In this document: positions 36,562 through 44,895 of the stretch, one piece after another
Numbering within the stretch: position 1 is the first letter of the stretch
Layout: each line of letters begins with the position of its first letter
Source: Leptonema sp964619535
GTDB taxonomy: Bacteria > Spirochaetota > Leptospiria > Leptospirales > Leptonemataceae
Assembly: GCA_964619535.1 (NCBI GenBank)
Contig: CAZUEX010000005.1
Location: 124,001 to 188,000, forward strand
DNA: 64,000 nt
Direction: 5' to 3'
Program-made: the position numbers and the translations under genes
Notes under the pieces: generated by a model
What the model was told of the DNA's origin: nothing
The model's database searches: none
Seen by the model: only the letters and a program-made list of their open reading frames with translations

Positions 36562-37251
36562 ATGAGAAGCGCGCGATTTCCGTTTTTTATCCTGGCTGCA
36601 CTGTTGCTGGCTTTGATCCTGTGGACGGCCCCGGAAGACAGGACTTCCACAGAGGCAGACAGCGAAAGAGAGGCTATGGCTGCCCTTTTTGGTGGTGGTC
36701 CGGTCTCAAGAACATCCGAACCGAGCGGCTCTGAATCGGTTTTTGATTCCGATTTCTGGGAAAGGGGTGTGGATAACTCTGCCATCATCACAGACGAGCC
36801 GCAGACCACTTCAGACGAAGAGCCGGAAATCCTGGAAAAGGCCAGTGAAGGAAATCCCATCAATCCACAGACCGGGCTGCCCTATACCGATGCCCAGATG
36901 AAGCAGTTTGAAACCCTGCGCAAACGCTTCCCCGGAAATTCCATCATTCCACAACGGATGACGCCTGAGCGACAGAAGCAGCTGGAAGAAGAACGTCGGC
37001 GAATCGTCGAGATCCAGCAGCGCATTACGGCACGAGAGGCCACAGCCGAAGACATTACGGTCTTCTATGATTTCCAGATGAAGGGGATGAAGGATCGCGC
37101 AGAGCTTCTGGAATACGTTCTTGAGAAGATGGGCGACTCTATGGACGAAAACATGGCGGAAAAATATCGAACCGTTCTGGAGGGCAACAGAAAGCAGATC
37201 CAGAACCTCGAAGAGCAGAAGCAGAAGGCCCTGCAGAACCTTGCCAATTAA
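36562..37251 (+). CDS. Secreted or membrane-anchored coiled-coil protein, unknown
   Basis: A 229-residue protein. The ATG at 36562 (GAGGAA before it) gives MRSARFPFFILAALLLALIL, a signal anchor or signal peptide. The next ~100 residues are acidic and low in complexity, and residues from ~125 (RKRFPGNSIIPQRMTPERQK onward) are a long helical, Glu/Lys/Arg-rich coiled coil to the end. No family was recognised. It follows the FadR operon by 68 nt and is convergent with the TPR protein gene. Confidence 0.65.
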   Translation: MRSARFPFFILAALLLALILWTAPEDRTSTEADSEREAMAALFGGGPVSRTSEPSGSESVFDSDFWERGVDNSAIITDEPQTTSDEEPEILEKASEGNPINPQTGLPYTDAQMKQFETLRKRFPGNSIIPQRMTPERQKQLEEERRRIVEIQQRITAREATAEDITVFYDFQMKGMKDRAELLEYVLEKMGDSMDENMAEKYRTVLEGNRKQIQNLEEQKQKALQNLAN

Positions 37252-37272
37252 GCAGGGTCAGGCAGCCCGCTG

Positions 37273-38232
37273 TTATTCGTGTGGCCTGCTGCGACCAAGC
37301 AGGCCCGGTCTCATCCGTTCGATAAATGAGATCAGGTCGTCGCGCCTGGCTTCGTCTACATAGTGATGGTTCAGGGAATGCAGAAGCACCAGCGAATAAA
37401 AGCAGAGCCGTGCCTTTGCCTTTTCGCGGTACCGTTCGTTAATATCCGGTAGATCCTTTTCCAGTCGCAGGCATTCCTCTTCGATCTGCAAAATCTCTTC
37501 TGCATGCAGCCGTCTCATATGCGGATGGTCCATGACGGCTGCCATCCATTCAGCAGGAAGCCACAGGGCTACGCGGTCCTTCTGTTCTCCACTGAAGCGA
37601 AAGTTCAGTTCTGCTACGACCTCTGATGCAGGAGTGGAGCGATATGCATCCGGTTCCAGAGGGGCATTGTGCAGAAGGAAGGCGTCGCGCATCGTTCCCA
37701 AGCCCTTTTCATATTCAAGGGTGTCTTTGTCTATGTCTCCAATCAGGGCCCTGCATTCACCGAGAAGCATCATCGTTTCGGGACGGTGCGGTTGTAGCTG
37801 GAGGGCAAAGCCGAGCAGGTCGCGCGCATTCCGGTAATCTCGCAGTCGCATCATGTTGCGCGAAAGTTGAAGCAGGGCGTGCAGGTCGTCGGATCCAACG
37901 GTCCCTTCCTGAAAACGATGCCGGAACTGCCGGGCTGCATGGTTCAAAACGGCACGCATGGCAGAGTCTACGGATGGAGTCAGATCGAGCTTCTTGTCGC
38001 GAAGGCGCGATTCGAAGAGGCTCCACTCATCGAGCAGGTAGGCACCGGGCTGTTTCCCTGCAGGAGGATGCGTTAGAAGTGCCTGTCTGTGCTCCCAGTA
38101 AGAGGCTGCGTAGAAGCCCGACATCAGATCGGCATTTTCAGGATACTGCTCGAGCAGTTCGCCAAGGGCCTGTACAGCACCGGCAAAATCTCCGGATTCC
38201 AGCAACGATCGTGCTTCGTCGAGGCTTCCCAT
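37273..38232 (-). CDS. TPR-like helical protein, function unknown
   Basis: A 319-residue soluble protein. Residues 1-35 (LDEARSLLESGDFAGAVQAL, then LGELLEQYPENADL) and 125-165 (MRLRDYRNARDLLGFALQLQ, then PHRPETMMLLGECRALIGD) fit tetratricopeptide repeats. The C-terminal ~100 residues are helical and charged with no known domain. It is followed one base before the yajQ stop, so the two share an operon. No catalytic residues are visible; an adaptor or scaffold role is the most that can be inferred. Confidence 0.7.
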   Translation of the reverse strand: MGSLDEARSLLESGDFAGAVQALGELLEQYPENADLMSGFYAASYWEHRQALLTHPPAGKQPGAYLLDEWSLFESRLRDKKLDLTPSVDSAMRAVLNHAARQFRHRFQEGTVGSDDLHALLQLSRNMMRLRDYRNARDLLGFALQLQPHRPETMMLLGECRALIGDIDKDTLEYEKGLGTMRDAFLLHNAPLEPDAYRSTPASEVVAELNFRFSGEQKDRVALWLPAEWMAAVMDHPHMRRLHAEEILQIEEECLRLEKDLPDINERYREKAKARLCFYSLVLLHSLNHHYVDEARRDDLISFIERMRPGLLGRSRPHE

Positions 38233-38233
38233 A

Positions 38234-38722
38234 TCAGCGATAATTGTCGAAGGATACGGCGAAGTCCAGGTCGCTTTCGCGAAGCATTTTCATGACGGCC
38301 TGCAGGTCGTTCTTGCTTTTTCCCGAAACACGCACGGAATCACCCTGCTGTCGGGTGTTTACTTTCAGGCCGGAATCCTTGATCAGCTTCGTGACGATCC
38401 GGCATTGATCGGTGGACAGACCATTCTGTGTTGTCACCTTGCATTTAACTTTGCCAGAGATATTCTTCTCGAACTCACCGAACTTGAAGGCCTTCAGGTT
38501 GATGTTTCGTTTTACAAGCTTGCTCTGCAGCATGTCGATGAGCTGATTGAGTTTCATGTCATCAGAGGAGGACATGTGCAGGCCATCCTTCTCGCGCTCA
38601 ATCTCAACGGTTGCTCCTCGAAAGTCAAAACGCGTACCCGCTTCTTTCAGGGTCTGGTTGATGGCATTGGATAACTCCTGTTCATCAACCTTGTAAACGA
38701 CATCAAATGAATACTCTGCCAT
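38234..38722 (-). CDS. yajQ: YajQ-family nucleotide-binding protein
   Basis: A 162-residue YajQ protein, usual length, with two ferredoxin-like domains. It begins YSFDVVYKVDEQELSNAINQ, has FDFRGATVEIEREKDGL, and in the second half AFKFGEFEKNISGKVKCKVT and a terminus of ESDLDFAVSFDNYR. Family members bind RNA/tRNA or cyclic di-GMP in other bacteria. It is 16 nt after alaS on the same strand and 1 nt before the TPR-like gene. Confidence 0.95.
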   Translation of the reverse strand: MAEYSFDVVYKVDEQELSNAINQTLKEAGTRFDFRGATVEIEREKDGLHMSSSDDMKLNQLIDMLQSKLVKRNINLKAFKFGEFEKNISGKVKCKVTTQNGLSTDQCRIVTKLIKDSGLKVNTRQQGDSVRVSGKSKNDLQAVMKMLRESDLDFAVSFDNYR

Positions 38723-38738
38723 GTTCTCCTGCCTGGGT

Positions 38739-41537
38739 TTATTTCGTTGTCAGCTGGTCTTCTACAAGCCTTGCAGCCTCTTCCAGGGCCTCCTCGATGC
38801 CTTCAACGGCAGTGCCACCGGCCTGGGCCATGTCCTTTTTTCCACCGCCTTTGCCACCGATACGGGCTGCCGTCTGTTTGATGAGTGCCGAGCAATCAAG
38901 GCCGGCACGGACGGCCTCCGCCGTGCAGCTGTAGACCAGAACCGGACCTCTTTCGGTTTCTGATCCGGAAAGCAAGATCAGCTTCGATTCTCGTTCGCGC
39001 AGAGCATCGGCAAGGGCCTTCAAAGCCTGTCCATCCAGGCCCTGTGGTCGGGCTCGGACCAGCTTGAAGTTACCGACGGACTTCGCTTCTGCAAGCAACG
39101 ATTCGGCCAATGCTGTATCGCCGGTGGGAGCCTTTGCAAGGGCCTTCCGCAGGCGTTTTTCGACCGACTTCATCGTTTCGCGAGCCGAGCGGATCAGCTT
39201 TTCAAAGGCAATACTCTGCTCGGGATTTTCGTGCAGCGTTTTCTGCAGACCTTCCTGGTCTGGCAGCTGCAGCTGCTTCAATTGCTTCTCTTCTTTTGAA
39301 AGGTCTACAGAAGCCGAGGCGATTTGATCGAGCAGGCGCTTCTGCTCGGCGCGAAGCTCTGTAAACTGTTCGCTGAAATACTCAAGAACGCGGGGACCTG
39401 CCACAGCCTCGATGCGACGGTTTCCGGCGCCCGGGCTGGATTCCCTTAGAATATGGAACAGGCCGATGTCCGCCGTGTTGTTTACGTGACAGCCGCCACA
39501 GAACTCCACGGAGTAGGTCTGTTTTTCGTCCAGCATGGAGATGACGCGTACCTCTTCGCCGTACTTCTCACCAAAGGTAGCAATGGCGCCGGTCTTCCTT
39601 GCCTCTTCGATGGGCAGGATCTTTGCCTCCACCTTTGCCCTGGCGAGGATGGCCTGGATGACGGATCGTTCCACACGCTCGATTTCATCGGGCTCCATGC
39701 GCTTTGAATGCGAAAAATCAAATCGCAGATAGTCAGGCGAAACAAGCGAACCGGTTTGTAGAATGTGCGTACCCAGCACAGAGCGCAGGCCGCTGTTCAG
39801 CAGGTGAGTGGCGCTGTGGTGACCGACGAGAAGTCTGCGTCGACCGGTGTCCACCTGCAGATCAACGGTATCGCCGGTGGACAGTGTGCCTTCTTCGAGG
39901 CGGCCGATATGAAAGATCAGCTCGCCCTTCTTTCTCGTGTCTTCAACGCGGAACCGTCCGCCTTTTGCTACAAGAAAGCCTGTGTCGCCCAGCTGACCGC
40001 CCCCTTCCGGATAGAAGGGGCTTCGCGATGTGGCAATCATGCCGGACTGACCGGCGTTGATCTGCGAAACGGTGCTTTCGTCTACGATGATGCCAAGAAT
40101 CTTGCCGCTATCCGACAGTGTATCGTAACCGACAAATTCAGTGCGAAAGTTCTCTTCAACGGGAAAATCTACCGGCAGTTTGAAATCCTTCCAGTTGCTT
40201 CCTGTTCTGGCCTTTTCGCGCTGCTCGGCCATCAGCTTCTCAAATTCCTCTACGTCGACGGTCATACCGTTTCGTTCGGCTAACTCAATTGTCATTTCCA
40301 GAGGAAAGCCAAATGTATCGTACAGCGTAAAGGCCTGCTTGCCGGGAAATACCTTTGCTCCCGCTGCTGTGGCCTCTTCGAGGAATTCCTCCCATTTGCG
40401 AACGCCTGTTTCAAGGGTTGTAAGAAAGCGTTGCTCTTCGGCAAGCAGGGTGTCATGAACCATCTTCTGGCGATCCACAAGCTCTGAGTAGAAAGAGCCA
40501 TAGATGCTTACAACCTCTGGATGAATGCGATGAAGAATTGGTTCTGTTACGCCGAGGTGGTGTGCAAAAAGCAATGCACGTCGGATGATTCTACGAATGA
40601 CATAGCCACGGCCTGTATTGTCCGGCAGGATGTTATCGGACAGGGCAAAGGTAGCAGACCGTGCATGGTCTGTAAGGACGCGAAGGGCGGCCAGCGTGGT
40701 GTCGTTCAGCTCAACGGCCTTGCCCGTTGATTCTTTTACAAGCTCTTCGACCTTTTTGCGGATGCGCATCAGTTCATCGGTTTCATAAACCGTATCTGTG
40801 CCGTTCAGCAAGGCGACGATGCGCTCAAGGCCTGCTCCCGTATCGATGCCGGTGCGCGGCAGGGGATGCAGCTCCCCGCGGCTGTCCTGATTATATTGAT
40901 TGAAGACAAGGTTCCAGTATTCCAGGTAGCGGTCGCATTCCGAACCGGGCTGGCAGGTTTCTGGATCTCCGCATCCCGTTGGTCCTTTGCACACCTCCGG
41001 CCCGCGGTCCAGATACAGCTCCGAGCAGGGGCCACAGGGCCCCGTATCGCCTGCCGGTCCCCACCAGTTGGTGTCCTTGCCAAGACGTGTAATACGGTTC
41101 AGCGGAACTCCGACCTTTTCGTTCCAGATCTTGATGGCCTCATCATCGTCTTCGTAGACGGTGATGTGGATCTTCTCCGGATCCAGCTTCAGCCAGTCCA
41201 CCGAGAACTCCCAGGACCACTGGATTGCTTCCTCTTTGAAGTAATCCCCGAAGCTGAAATTACCGAGCATCTCAAAAAACGTGCAGTGCCGGGCCGTCTT
41301 TCCAACAACCTCAAGGTCCGTTGTACGCAGACATTTCTGGATCGTCACAATACGGCTATGCGGTGGCGTTTCCGCTCCTTCAAAATAGGCCTTGAACGGC
41401 ACCATGCCCGCCGACGTGAAAAGGAGGGTCGGATCACCGGCCGGTAACAGGCTGGCTGAGGGCAGATGCAGATGCTTTTTGGATTCAAAGAATTCAATCC
41501 AGAGCTTTCGGAGTTCGGCGCAGGTCAGAGCTTTCAT
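38739..41537 (-). CDS. alaS: Alanyl-tRNA synthetase
   Basis: Charges tRNA-Ala with alanine, 932 residues. The catalytic N-terminal domain starts with ALTCAELRKLWIEFFESKKH and has SAGMVPFKAYFEGAE. The editing domain has HHSATHLLNSGLRSVLG and CGGCHVNNTADIG (zinc site), and the C-Ala domain ends with IGGKGGGKKDMAQAGG. A nearby GTG at 41564 would add nine residues; the ATG at 41537 fits the family start. It is divergent from a lipoprotein gene. Confidence 0.98.
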   Translation of the reverse strand: MKALTCAELRKLWIEFFESKKHLHLPSASLLPAGDPTLLFTSAGMVPFKAYFEGAETPPHSRIVTIQKCLRTTDLEVVGKTARHCTFFEMLGNFSFGDYFKEEAIQWSWEFSVDWLKLDPEKIHITVYEDDDEAIKIWNEKVGVPLNRITRLGKDTNWWGPAGDTGPCGPCSELYLDRGPEVCKGPTGCGDPETCQPGSECDRYLEYWNLVFNQYNQDSRGELHPLPRTGIDTGAGLERIVALLNGTDTVYETDELMRIRKKVEELVKESTGKAVELNDTTLAALRVLTDHARSATFALSDNILPDNTGRGYVIRRIIRRALLFAHHLGVTEPILHRIHPEVVSIYGSFYSELVDRQKMVHDTLLAEEQRFLTTLETGVRKWEEFLEEATAAGAKVFPGKQAFTLYDTFGFPLEMTIELAERNGMTVDVEEFEKLMAEQREKARTGSNWKDFKLPVDFPVEENFRTEFVGYDTLSDSGKILGIIVDESTVSQINAGQSGMIATSRSPFYPEGGGQLGDTGFLVAKGGRFRVEDTRKKGELIFHIGRLEEGTLSTGDTVDLQVDTGRRRLLVGHHSATHLLNSGLRSVLGTHILQTGSLVSPDYLRFDFSHSKRMEPDEIERVERSVIQAILARAKVEAKILPIEEARKTGAIATFGEKYGEEVRVISMLDEKQTYSVEFCGGCHVNNTADIGLFHILRESSPGAGNRRIEAVAGPRVLEYFSEQFTELRAEQKRLLDQIASASVDLSKEEKQLKQLQLPDQEGLQKTLHENPEQSIAFEKLIRSARETMKSVEKRLRKALAKAPTGDTALAESLLAEAKSVGNFKLVRARPQGLDGQALKALADALRERESKLILLSGSETERGPVLVYSCTAEAVRAGLDCSALIKQTAARIGGKGGGKKDMAQAGGTAVEGIEEALEEAARLVEDQLTTK

Positions 41538-41663
41538 AGACGATGCCTGTATAGAAACCGTCACCTACAGGAAAATCAAAAAACAGATGGCCAGTTCGGC
41601 AAGGCAGGGATCCCGGGTCGTTCTGGTAGACAGGAGGGCAGAGGACGGAAATTCTGCACAAGG

Positions 41664-42041
41664 ATGTTCGGTTTGCGTCGCTATCTCCCCCTTTTGATGG
41701 TATCTTTCATGTCCTCCTGTGCCTGGATGAGCAGCGATACGGCCTCGTTATTTGCAAGGGATGACGTTTTATCGGACGAGGAGGCGCGTGGATACCTGAA
41801 CACGGCCATTGCCATCAATACGGAAAGGTGCGCAACCCTCTACAAACCGGCCCTTCACCTGATCGATACCGGCTACGATCACATTCTGTCACGTCCCTTT
41901 TATTATAAAGACAGCCTGGATGTCTGTTTTACAGCCCTGTTGCTGACGCCCTGTCCGGAATCCGAGCTTTCTGACGACGATGCCGTGCATTACTACCGCA
42001 TGGTGCTGAATGCCTGCGATCCACGTCCTTACGAGCTATAG
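41664..42041 (+). CDS. Small putative lipoprotein
   Basis: A 125-residue protein with a signal peptide ending in lipobox FMSSC (FGLRRYLPLLMVSFMSSC). The mature part has a motif LNTAIAINTERCATLYKPAL and four further Cys. No family recognised. The ATG at 41664 has its AGG directly adjacent, so a TTG nine bases later is possible. It is divergent from alaS. Confidence 0.65.
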   Translation: MFGLRRYLPLLMVSFMSSCAWMSSDTASLFARDDVLSDEEARGYLNTAIAINTERCATLYKPALHLIDTGYDHILSRPFYYKDSLDVCFTALLLTPCPESELSDDDAVHYYRMVLNACDPRPYEL

Positions 42042-42142
42042 GGACAGGCGGACGTAAATTCCCCCATTTTCGGAAGTCCTTGCTGAAGATTTGCACCTTT
42101 TTTCCTTTGCATTAAAAAAAAGAACCGGTAGATTTGAATTCA

Positions 42143-42164
42143 CACCTTCGGCTGGCCGAAGGTG
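42143..42164 (+). promoter_or_regulatory. Strong hairpin just before a ribosome-binding site
   Basis: CACCTTCGGC and GCCGAAGGTG pair perfectly (10 bp, practical loop CTGG). It lies 4 nt before the GAGG ribosome-binding site of the gene at 42182, with no T-run, so it would be in the 5' leader. Could be a regulatory hairpin or an operator. Confidence 0.6.
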
Positions 42165-42181
42165 AAATGAGGTAATTGGTC

Positions 42182-42895
42182 ATGCGTCCAGGCATTCGTT
42201 TCGTCTCAGCAATCGTTCTTCTTTCGTCCTTTGTCGGCGTTTCTGCACAGACAGAGGAGCCGCCACTGAAGAAGCCCGAGGATTCGGCTCGTGAGTGCAA
42301 GAATCCACAGGAGTTTCGCAAGGCCGGTCCCGATGAGCTGATCCTTCCGGCCATCTCCTGGGGAAACAACCCGCAGGAGGGCGAGTACCGCCGTGAGGTG
42401 GAACGCCTGCTGAAACTGGAGATCCAGAATGTGAACAACGCCATCCTCGATGTGGTGACCAAGCATAAGGAGCTCATCACGCTCTATCCGGAGCTGAAGC
42501 TGTATCAGGAAATCGTTCTCGAAGACAATCCCGGCGCCTGGCGTGATGGCCTTTTTGTGAACTCCAAAAAGGTTCTGTCGCTGCACTACACAGAAAACGG
42601 CGACCTGGACTGCCTGGTCATCGATTCCATGATCCGTGGGGTAAACAAATACGAGTTGTGGACCCGCAAGATTATGCGATTGTATTATCCAAGCATCCAG
42701 ACGCTGCAGCTGGAAACACGCACCCATAACCTGCGTATGCTGGAAAGCCTTGAGAATACCAGCCCGGAGGTGCAGCTGAAGGCCCTGAGACTGGTATTCC
42801 AGAACCTGCGAACGGCCCTGTACTCGATGGACATGCTCATTGCAGCCTATTACGATCGTCGTAATAAGCGCAATGAATGGCAGATCAACCTGTAA
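42182..42895 (+). CDS. Secreted helical protein, unknown (possibly spirochaete-specific)
   Basis: A 237-residue exported protein with signal peptide (RPGIRFVSAIVLLSSFVGVS, cleaved near AQ). The mature part is mostly helical and charged (EGEYRREVERLLKLEIQNVN; LYQEIVLEDNPG; LQLETRTHNLRMLESLENTS). Such secreted helical proteins include the flagellar coiling proteins of Leptospira, but I could not confirm a match. The ATG at 42182 was chosen over a TTG at 42176. A strong hairpin precedes its ribosome-binding site. Confidence 0.65.
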   Translation: MRPGIRFVSAIVLLSSFVGVSAQTEEPPLKKPEDSARECKNPQEFRKAGPDELILPAISWGNNPQEGEYRREVERLLKLEIQNVNNAILDVVTKHKELITLYPELKLYQEIVLEDNPGAWRDGLFVNSKKVLSLHYTENGDLDCLVIDSMIRGVNKYELWTRKIMRLYYPSIQTLQLETRTHNLRMLESLENTSPEVQLKALRLVFQNLRTALYSMDMLIAAYYDRRNKRNEWQINL

Positions 42896-42898
42896 GCA

Positions 42899-43462
42899 TT
42901 ACAGCCCGTATTTGCGGGCTAGAGCACGGCCATGTGCGATTTCATGGCCGACAAGCACATAGGTCCAGTCCAGCAGTGAAACGGGTCCGAACATGGGATG
43001 CGGCACTCCGTGGTTCCTCATCTCTTCTACAGTTCGGCCTGCAATGTTATTCTCGACGGCCTTCATGGCCTTTTCCAGCTCCTGCAGGGACCGCTCCCTG
43101 TTCCACGATTCGGTCGGAGAGACGCTTTCCGGATTCTGTGCCTTTCCCGGCTCGGATACACGGCGAAAGAGGGAGTTGTAAGAGAGCTTCTTTAGTTCCT
43201 CTTTCGCCACGCCAATGCGTCCCTTCAGGACAGCCGGGATCATGCGAGCATAGCCATACTGGGTTTTGTAAAGATGCTCTGCATTCTGTCCGGCATTCCA
43301 TCCCCCGCCTGGGGCTTCTTTTACAAAGTCTTCGTCTGAAAGGCCGTTTAGAATCTGCAAAAGAACGCTGCGAACCTCTTTCCAGGCCTGGATCAATTCG
43401 CCCGGGTCCTGAATGGCGTCGGGACGTGGGATGGCAGACGGGAATTGCTCTTCGATTGACAT
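42899..43462 (-). CDS. DinB-like superfamily protein
   Basis: A 187-residue DinB/YfiT-type four-helix bundle protein. Metal-ligand His residues are in NAEHLYKTQYG and VGHEIAHGRAL, the spacing expected for the three-His metal site. The length matches DinB_2-type proteins, which often are thiol-dependent transferases or have no known function. It is convergent with the gene at 42182, 3 nt away. Partner genes are not apparent. Confidence 0.82.
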   Translation of the reverse strand: MSIEEQFPSAIPRPDAIQDPGELIQAWKEVRSVLLQILNGLSDEDFVKEAPGGGWNAGQNAEHLYKTQYGYARMIPAVLKGRIGVAKEELKKLSYNSLFRRVSEPGKAQNPESVSPTESWNRERSLQELEKAMKAVENNIAGRTVEEMRNHGVPHPMFGPVSLLDWTYVLVGHEIAHGRALARKYGL

Positions 43463-43609
43463 AACACTCTCCTTGTACTGCAGGGCAGGGCCCTTCCTCT
43501 GTTTTCGAATAGACCGATCGTTCTACTAACGGCAGCACTCCGTTCACATGCAAGCCTTTTTGCTGCAGTTTTTGCTTTCCCGACCATGGTCGGACAACAA
43601 TCTGTCCGC

Positions 43610-44152
43610 ATGAGCGAGCTTCCTGTGTTCCATGCCACCACCATCCTCTGTGTGCGAAAGGATGGCCAGACGGCCATGGGCGGCGACGGCCAGGTGAGCC
43701 TGGGCAACACCATCATGAAGGGCGGGGCCCGCAAGGTACGCCGCCTCGAAGGCAAGAATATCATTGCCGGCTTTGCAGGCAGTGCGGCCGATGCCTTTAC
43801 CCTGTTTGAGTTATTCGAAAAGAAGGTAGAGCAGTATCGTTCTCAGCTCAGTCGTGCAGCCGTTGAGCTGGCACGCGAATGGCGAACGGACCGCATGCTG
43901 CGTCGCCTGGAGGCCCTGCTTATCGTTGCTGATCCTGACGAGTCGTTCCTGATCTCTGGAACGGGGGATGTCATTGCTCCCGATGATGGCATCCTTGCCA
44001 TTGGCTCAGGAGGCAATTTTGCGCTGGCCGCAGCCCGGGCCCTCGTTCAGCATACCGATCTGGATGCGCGAAGCATCGTGGAGCGCTCGATGAAGATCGC
44101 CTCGGACATCTGCGTTTTTACAAACGACAACCTTACCATCGAAGTGCTGTAA
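43610..44152 (+). CDS. hslV: HslV (ClpQ) proteasome-like protease subunit
   Basis: The N-terminal-Thr protease of the HslUV complex, 180 residues. The propeptide MSELPVFHA is followed by the active-site Thr10 (TTILCVRKDGQ). Further family marks are GGDGQVSLGNTIMKGGARKV and GSGGNFALAAARALVQHTDL. The leader of nine residues is longer than in E. coli but similar to the known Leptospira protein. No hslU lies beside it, so its ATPase partner must be elsewhere. A 14-bp palindrome (CCGACCATGGTCGG) at 43580-43593 precedes the start. Confidence 0.94.
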   Translation: MSELPVFHATTILCVRKDGQTAMGGDGQVSLGNTIMKGGARKVRRLEGKNIIAGFAGSAADAFTLFELFEKKVEQYRSQLSRAAVELAREWRTDRMLRRLEALLIVADPDESFLISGTGDVIAPDDGILAIGSGGNFALAAARALVQHTDLDARSIVERSMKIASDICVFTNDNLTIEVL

Positions 44153-44168
44153 CTATACGGCTATCGCT

Positions 44169-44894
44169 CTATACAAGCAGGACGGGAATCTCCCCTGCCA
44201 GCACAGGCAGATAGGCCGGGTCTGCTGTATGATCCCCGTCTGGCAGGACGAGCAGGTCCGCATGAAAAAGCCGGCATTGCTTGATTAGCTGCTCGATTCC
44301 CGAAACGGCCTGCACGTGCAGCCGGACCTGCATTCGGGCCGTCCATTCCGCTACCGATGGTGCAGCGGAGGCTGGATGCAGAACAAGCAGCGGGCGTCTT
44401 TCTTTTCTTGCAAGCCTCTCCGCTACGGTCAGGGCCGGGAGCGCATGCCGGTCATCGTCGAGAAAAACGGCCACCGGGCCGTCTGGCTGTGATGCCCAGT
44501 GGATGGCATGGACGCGGGTGTCGAAGAATCCGAGCAGAAGCACGTCGTCGGGCTGTTTTCGGCTGTGCAGGGCCTGAAAGGGCTCTCCCCGTATGGTTTC
44601 GAAGCTGTATGACAGGTGAAAGGTCTGCGTCATACGCTTCAGCAGTGTTTCTGCTTCTCTGGCCTGCCGGCGCAGATGTCGTTCTACGGTAATCGTTTCC
44701 AGGGTGCGCAGGTCGCCGCGCAGAAGTCCGAGCTCTTTCGTAACGGGAAGCGAGGCCGTGCGCAGAATACGTTCGTCTTCGAGAAAAAGTCCGGTCAGAT
44801 CCAGATGCAGCGCTTCTGCTGCGCGTACGGCCCAGTGCACAGCACGTCGACCGCGAGAGGAACTGTCCATAGAAAGCAGAAGTCTGCGCCTCAT
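44169..44894 (-). CDS. Universal-stress-protein-like protein, degenerate
   Basis: A 241-residue Usp-fold protein. The start RRLLLSMDSSSRGRRAVHWA is Usp-like, but the usual G-x2-G-x9-G-S nucleotide loop is not visible, and the second half (LLVLHPASAAPSVAEW; LLVLPDGDH) looks like a second, reduced Usp domain. The gene begins 1 nt after the end of the LonB-type protease gene and is probably co-transcribed with it. ATP binding is doubtful. Confidence 0.65.
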   Translation of the reverse strand: MRRRLLLSMDSSSRGRRAVHWAVRAAEALHLDLTGLFLEDERILRTASLPVTKELGLLRGDLRTLETITVERHLRRQAREAETLLKRMTQTFHLSYSFETIRGEPFQALHSRKQPDDVLLLGFFDTRVHAIHWASQPDGPVAVFLDDDRHALPALTVAERLARKERRPLLVLHPASAAPSVAEWTARMQVRLHVQAVSGIEQLIKQCRLFHADLLVLPDGDHTADPAYLPVLAGEIPVLLV

Positions 44895-44895
44895 G

